Positions 41,264-43,630 of a stretch of 43,630 nt of DNA are shown in pieces; position 1 is the stretch's first letter, and the number at the start of each line of letters is the position of its first letter. The notes below the pieces were generated by a model. That model saw only the letters and a program-made list of their open reading frames with translations. It searched no databases and was not told where the DNA came from. The DNA lies in NCBI GenBank assembly GCA_030141605.1, contig JAQGDQ010000586.1:91501-135130 (forward strand), in the 5' to 3' direction. The stretch comes from Tubiluchus corallicola. Lineage: Eukaryota; Priapulida; Priapulimorpha; Priapulimorphida; Tubiluchidae. A program made the translations under genes and the position numbers.

Positions 41264-41922
41264 TATGTTTATGAAAACCAATGTAAAATTGGTCCTTGAA
41301 ATGCGATAACGAAAGTCGTTATGCTTGGTGTGAGCATATGTCTATAGGCTGTATTGAAGTTTATCGCAAAGCAGCGGCCGACCAGCTAGTGGCACATGGC
41401 AATTGTTAGTATATGTAGTTTGTACTAGAGAGAAGAGAATTATATAAGAAAGTGAAACAGGAAAAGTAAGGTAGGTCAGCAAGAATAGGACAGCATTAAA
41501 AAAATAGTTTGGAGAGAGAGGGTTATGGGATCAGGTTCACATATCATAGTTTTAGTTTTTTGAGAGGTGATTTTATTTTATTTTTGTAAAAGTGTAATTA
41601 GTAATTATAAGTGGTTGTGCTAATGGAGAGAATTTTTTATACTTATATTTTTAAAATTTTTAAGTTGTGAAGGAGTCAGGATACAAAAAAACGAATACAA
41701 ATACAGGTTTTTGGAGTCCTCAGGAGGAGACTTGAGAGACGAATTTCGGCTGCTAAACTCCTCTATTTTTAATGTCTATAGGCGTAGCAAAGCGCGGCCG
41801 ACCAGCAGTGCACTGGCAATTTTAGTATTGTAGTTTGTACTAGAGAGAAAGAAATATATAAGGTGACAGGAAAAGTTAGGTAGGCAGCAAGAATAGGGTT
41901 AAAAAAAATAGTTTGGAGAGAG
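41264..41922. repeat. Damaged partial copies of the long repeat head
   Basis: 41264-41765 follows 37043-37555 with scattered single-base losses. At about 41766 it restarts with another copy of the head that has many short deletions (AAGCGCGGCCGACCAGCAGT) before becoming clean near 41905. Confidence 0.75.
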
Positions 41923-43630
41923 AGGGTTATGGGATCAGGTTCACATATCATAGTTTTAGTTTTTTGAGAGGTGATTTTATTTTATTTTTGTAAAAGTGTA
42001 ATTAGTAATTATAAGTGGTTGTGCTAATGGAGAGAATTTTTTATACTTATATTTTTAAAAAATTTTTAAAAGCATGTTATGAAGGAGTCAGGAATACAAA
42101 AAAACGAATACAAATACAGGTTTTTTGGAGTCCTCAGGAGGAGACTTGAGAGACGAATTTCGGCTGCTAAACTCCTCAATTCTTAAACTCTCAAGCGCAG
42201 CCAATCGTGGTCCGCTAAGCAGAGCTCTGCGTGACCTTCACGATTCTCCTCTTTACATAGAAAACAAACAAATATATATACACGAACATATAACACAAGG
42301 ATTTCTTAAAAAGTTTGTTAAGTTTATAAGTAGTTGTGTTGTTTTTAAGTTGAGTGTTATTTAGATTAAATTTATTTAGATGCTTAAATTTAAATATTGT
42401 AAAGAGGGGAGCTTATATTTAGTAAATTTTTAAAAAATTTTTTAGTTGTTTAAATTTAAACTAATGTAAATAGGAGGGTTCTTATTCAGTAAATTTTTAA
42501 TTCTTGAAATCCCAAGTGCAGACAACTAAGTGTTGCTAAAACTAGTTCTGCAACACCCAGTTCTCCTGTTTTATGTAAATACAAATAAGTATATACTAAC
42601 ATATAACATAAGGGTTTCTTAAAAGAATTTGTTATGTTTGAAAGCAGTTATGCTGTTTTAGGTTGAATGTTATTCAGATTAATTTAGTTAGATGTTTAAA
42701 TCTAATTATTGTGAATAGGAGGGTTTTATTTAGTAGATTTTCAGAATTTTTTTAGTTTTTTAGAGTTATTTTTAGAAAACCATGGTTTTTCATTACTTTA
42801 ATAGATATAACTAATTATAATTATAATTATTGATTTTATATTTTTTATTGATTTATATAAGGTTTTTGACTGGATTTTCTGATGAGTCGAGAAGCAAATA
42901 TATTTAAATGTAACTCAGAGGGCAGTAGAAAGATGCTAGAGTTAGATTATAATTTGTTTTAGAGCAGAAGTTTGTTAGTTATATAGTGGAGTTGTTCTAA
43001 GACATTTCGAACAAAATATTTTTTACTAAAATTACAATTTAACTGTAATATTTGTACTACAAGGGTTAGCTAAAAATATAATCATATACGTGCACTAGAT
43101 TTTCAAGACTGTCAGTATCCGCCATTTTTATGTTAAAGATCTTTTAATTATAGAGTAGAGTTTGTTCTAAGTATTCTCACAGAAATTTTTACCAAAATCA
43201 CAAATATCTGTAATACATAGTTGAAGGTTTGTATTGAGTATATTTAAAAACAGTACAGGAGGTTAGTTATAATTAAAATTACTTACAAGTATTGGATCTT
43301 CAGACAGTGTCACAGCCGCCATGTTTTCTTTGTTTGAAAATCCCTCCAGATCTTATGAGACCTGTTAGGGAGGTTAAGTTAAATCAAGTCTTTTATGAGG
43401 CCTGTCAGGGTGATCTGAGCTAAAATAAGTGTTCATATATATTTGTATTTTATTACATTACTTTAATAACTATAACAACTTTAAATTTAAAATGTCTATA
43501 TACAGAAATCTTTTTTATTAGATGTTGGTTGTTAATAATTATAAAGAATTTATGTTAATTTTAATAACTATTCTATATTTATACATTACTAGTAGGATTA
43601 TTAGGATTATTAATATTTATGCATTATTAG
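41923..43630. repeat. Second clean copy of the long direct repeat (runs off window)
   Basis: Nearly identical to 37302-39007, including the 79-codon frame at 42125-42364. The match continues to the last base of the window. Confidence 0.92.

Overview
This window is eukaryotic, and the gene content points to an animal. It has GT-AG introns, AT-rich non-coding DNA, and many transposon relics (pogo/Tigger-like, hAT-like, LINE, tRNA-derived SINE). Two split genes lie in a convergent arrangement. Both proteins are clearly diverged from the human ones as I remember them, so an invertebrate is more likely than a vertebrate. I cannot name the species.

Gene 1 (+ strand, 383-12943) is the 3' part of a ZnT1-type zinc exporter (SLC30A1-like). 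Five exons join in matching phase into 235 residues: TM5 with its HxxxD zinc site, a 44-nt micro-exon that encodes TM6, the cytoplasmic ferredoxin-like domain in two exons, and a Cys-rich tail that ends in a stop. TM1-4 would lie upstream of the window.

Gene 2 (- strand, 35403-19940) is most of LIN9, a MuvB-core subunit of the DREAM and Myb-MuvB cell-cycle complexes. Nine exons join in phase into 359 residues, from the end of the DIRP domain through the Tudor-like segment and the Myb-binding helices to the C-terminal stop. The N-terminal exons are not in the remaining 8.2 kb of the window.

The most striking feature is a 45-bp minisatellite of about 40 copies (24226-26031). It starts inside a LIN9 exon and spans its 5' splice site, so every unit repeats the last 18 coding bases plus a GTATGT donor. 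The unit is 15 codons long and the LIN9 frame stays open through 37 units. The next LIN9 exon has a 56-bp tandem duplication over its donor, the one after that has a 90-bp array starting about 15 bp beyond its donor, and a ZnT1 exon has a 27-bp array starting right after GTAAGT. Tandem arrays anchored on splice donors recur in both genes.

Layout: 1-13 kb, ZnT1 exons with LINE pieces, MITEs and minisatellites in the introns. 13-19.9 kb, intergenic: a hAT element with a perfect 8-bp target duplication, a 68-bp satellite bounded by transposon-like inverted ends, and a doubtful two-exon mini-gene. 19.9-35.4 kb, LIN9 with TE-rich introns. 36.5-43.6 kb, no recognisable genes: a Tigger-like relic, then a roughly 4.6-kb direct repeat that contains a 45-bp higher-order array and runs off the window end.
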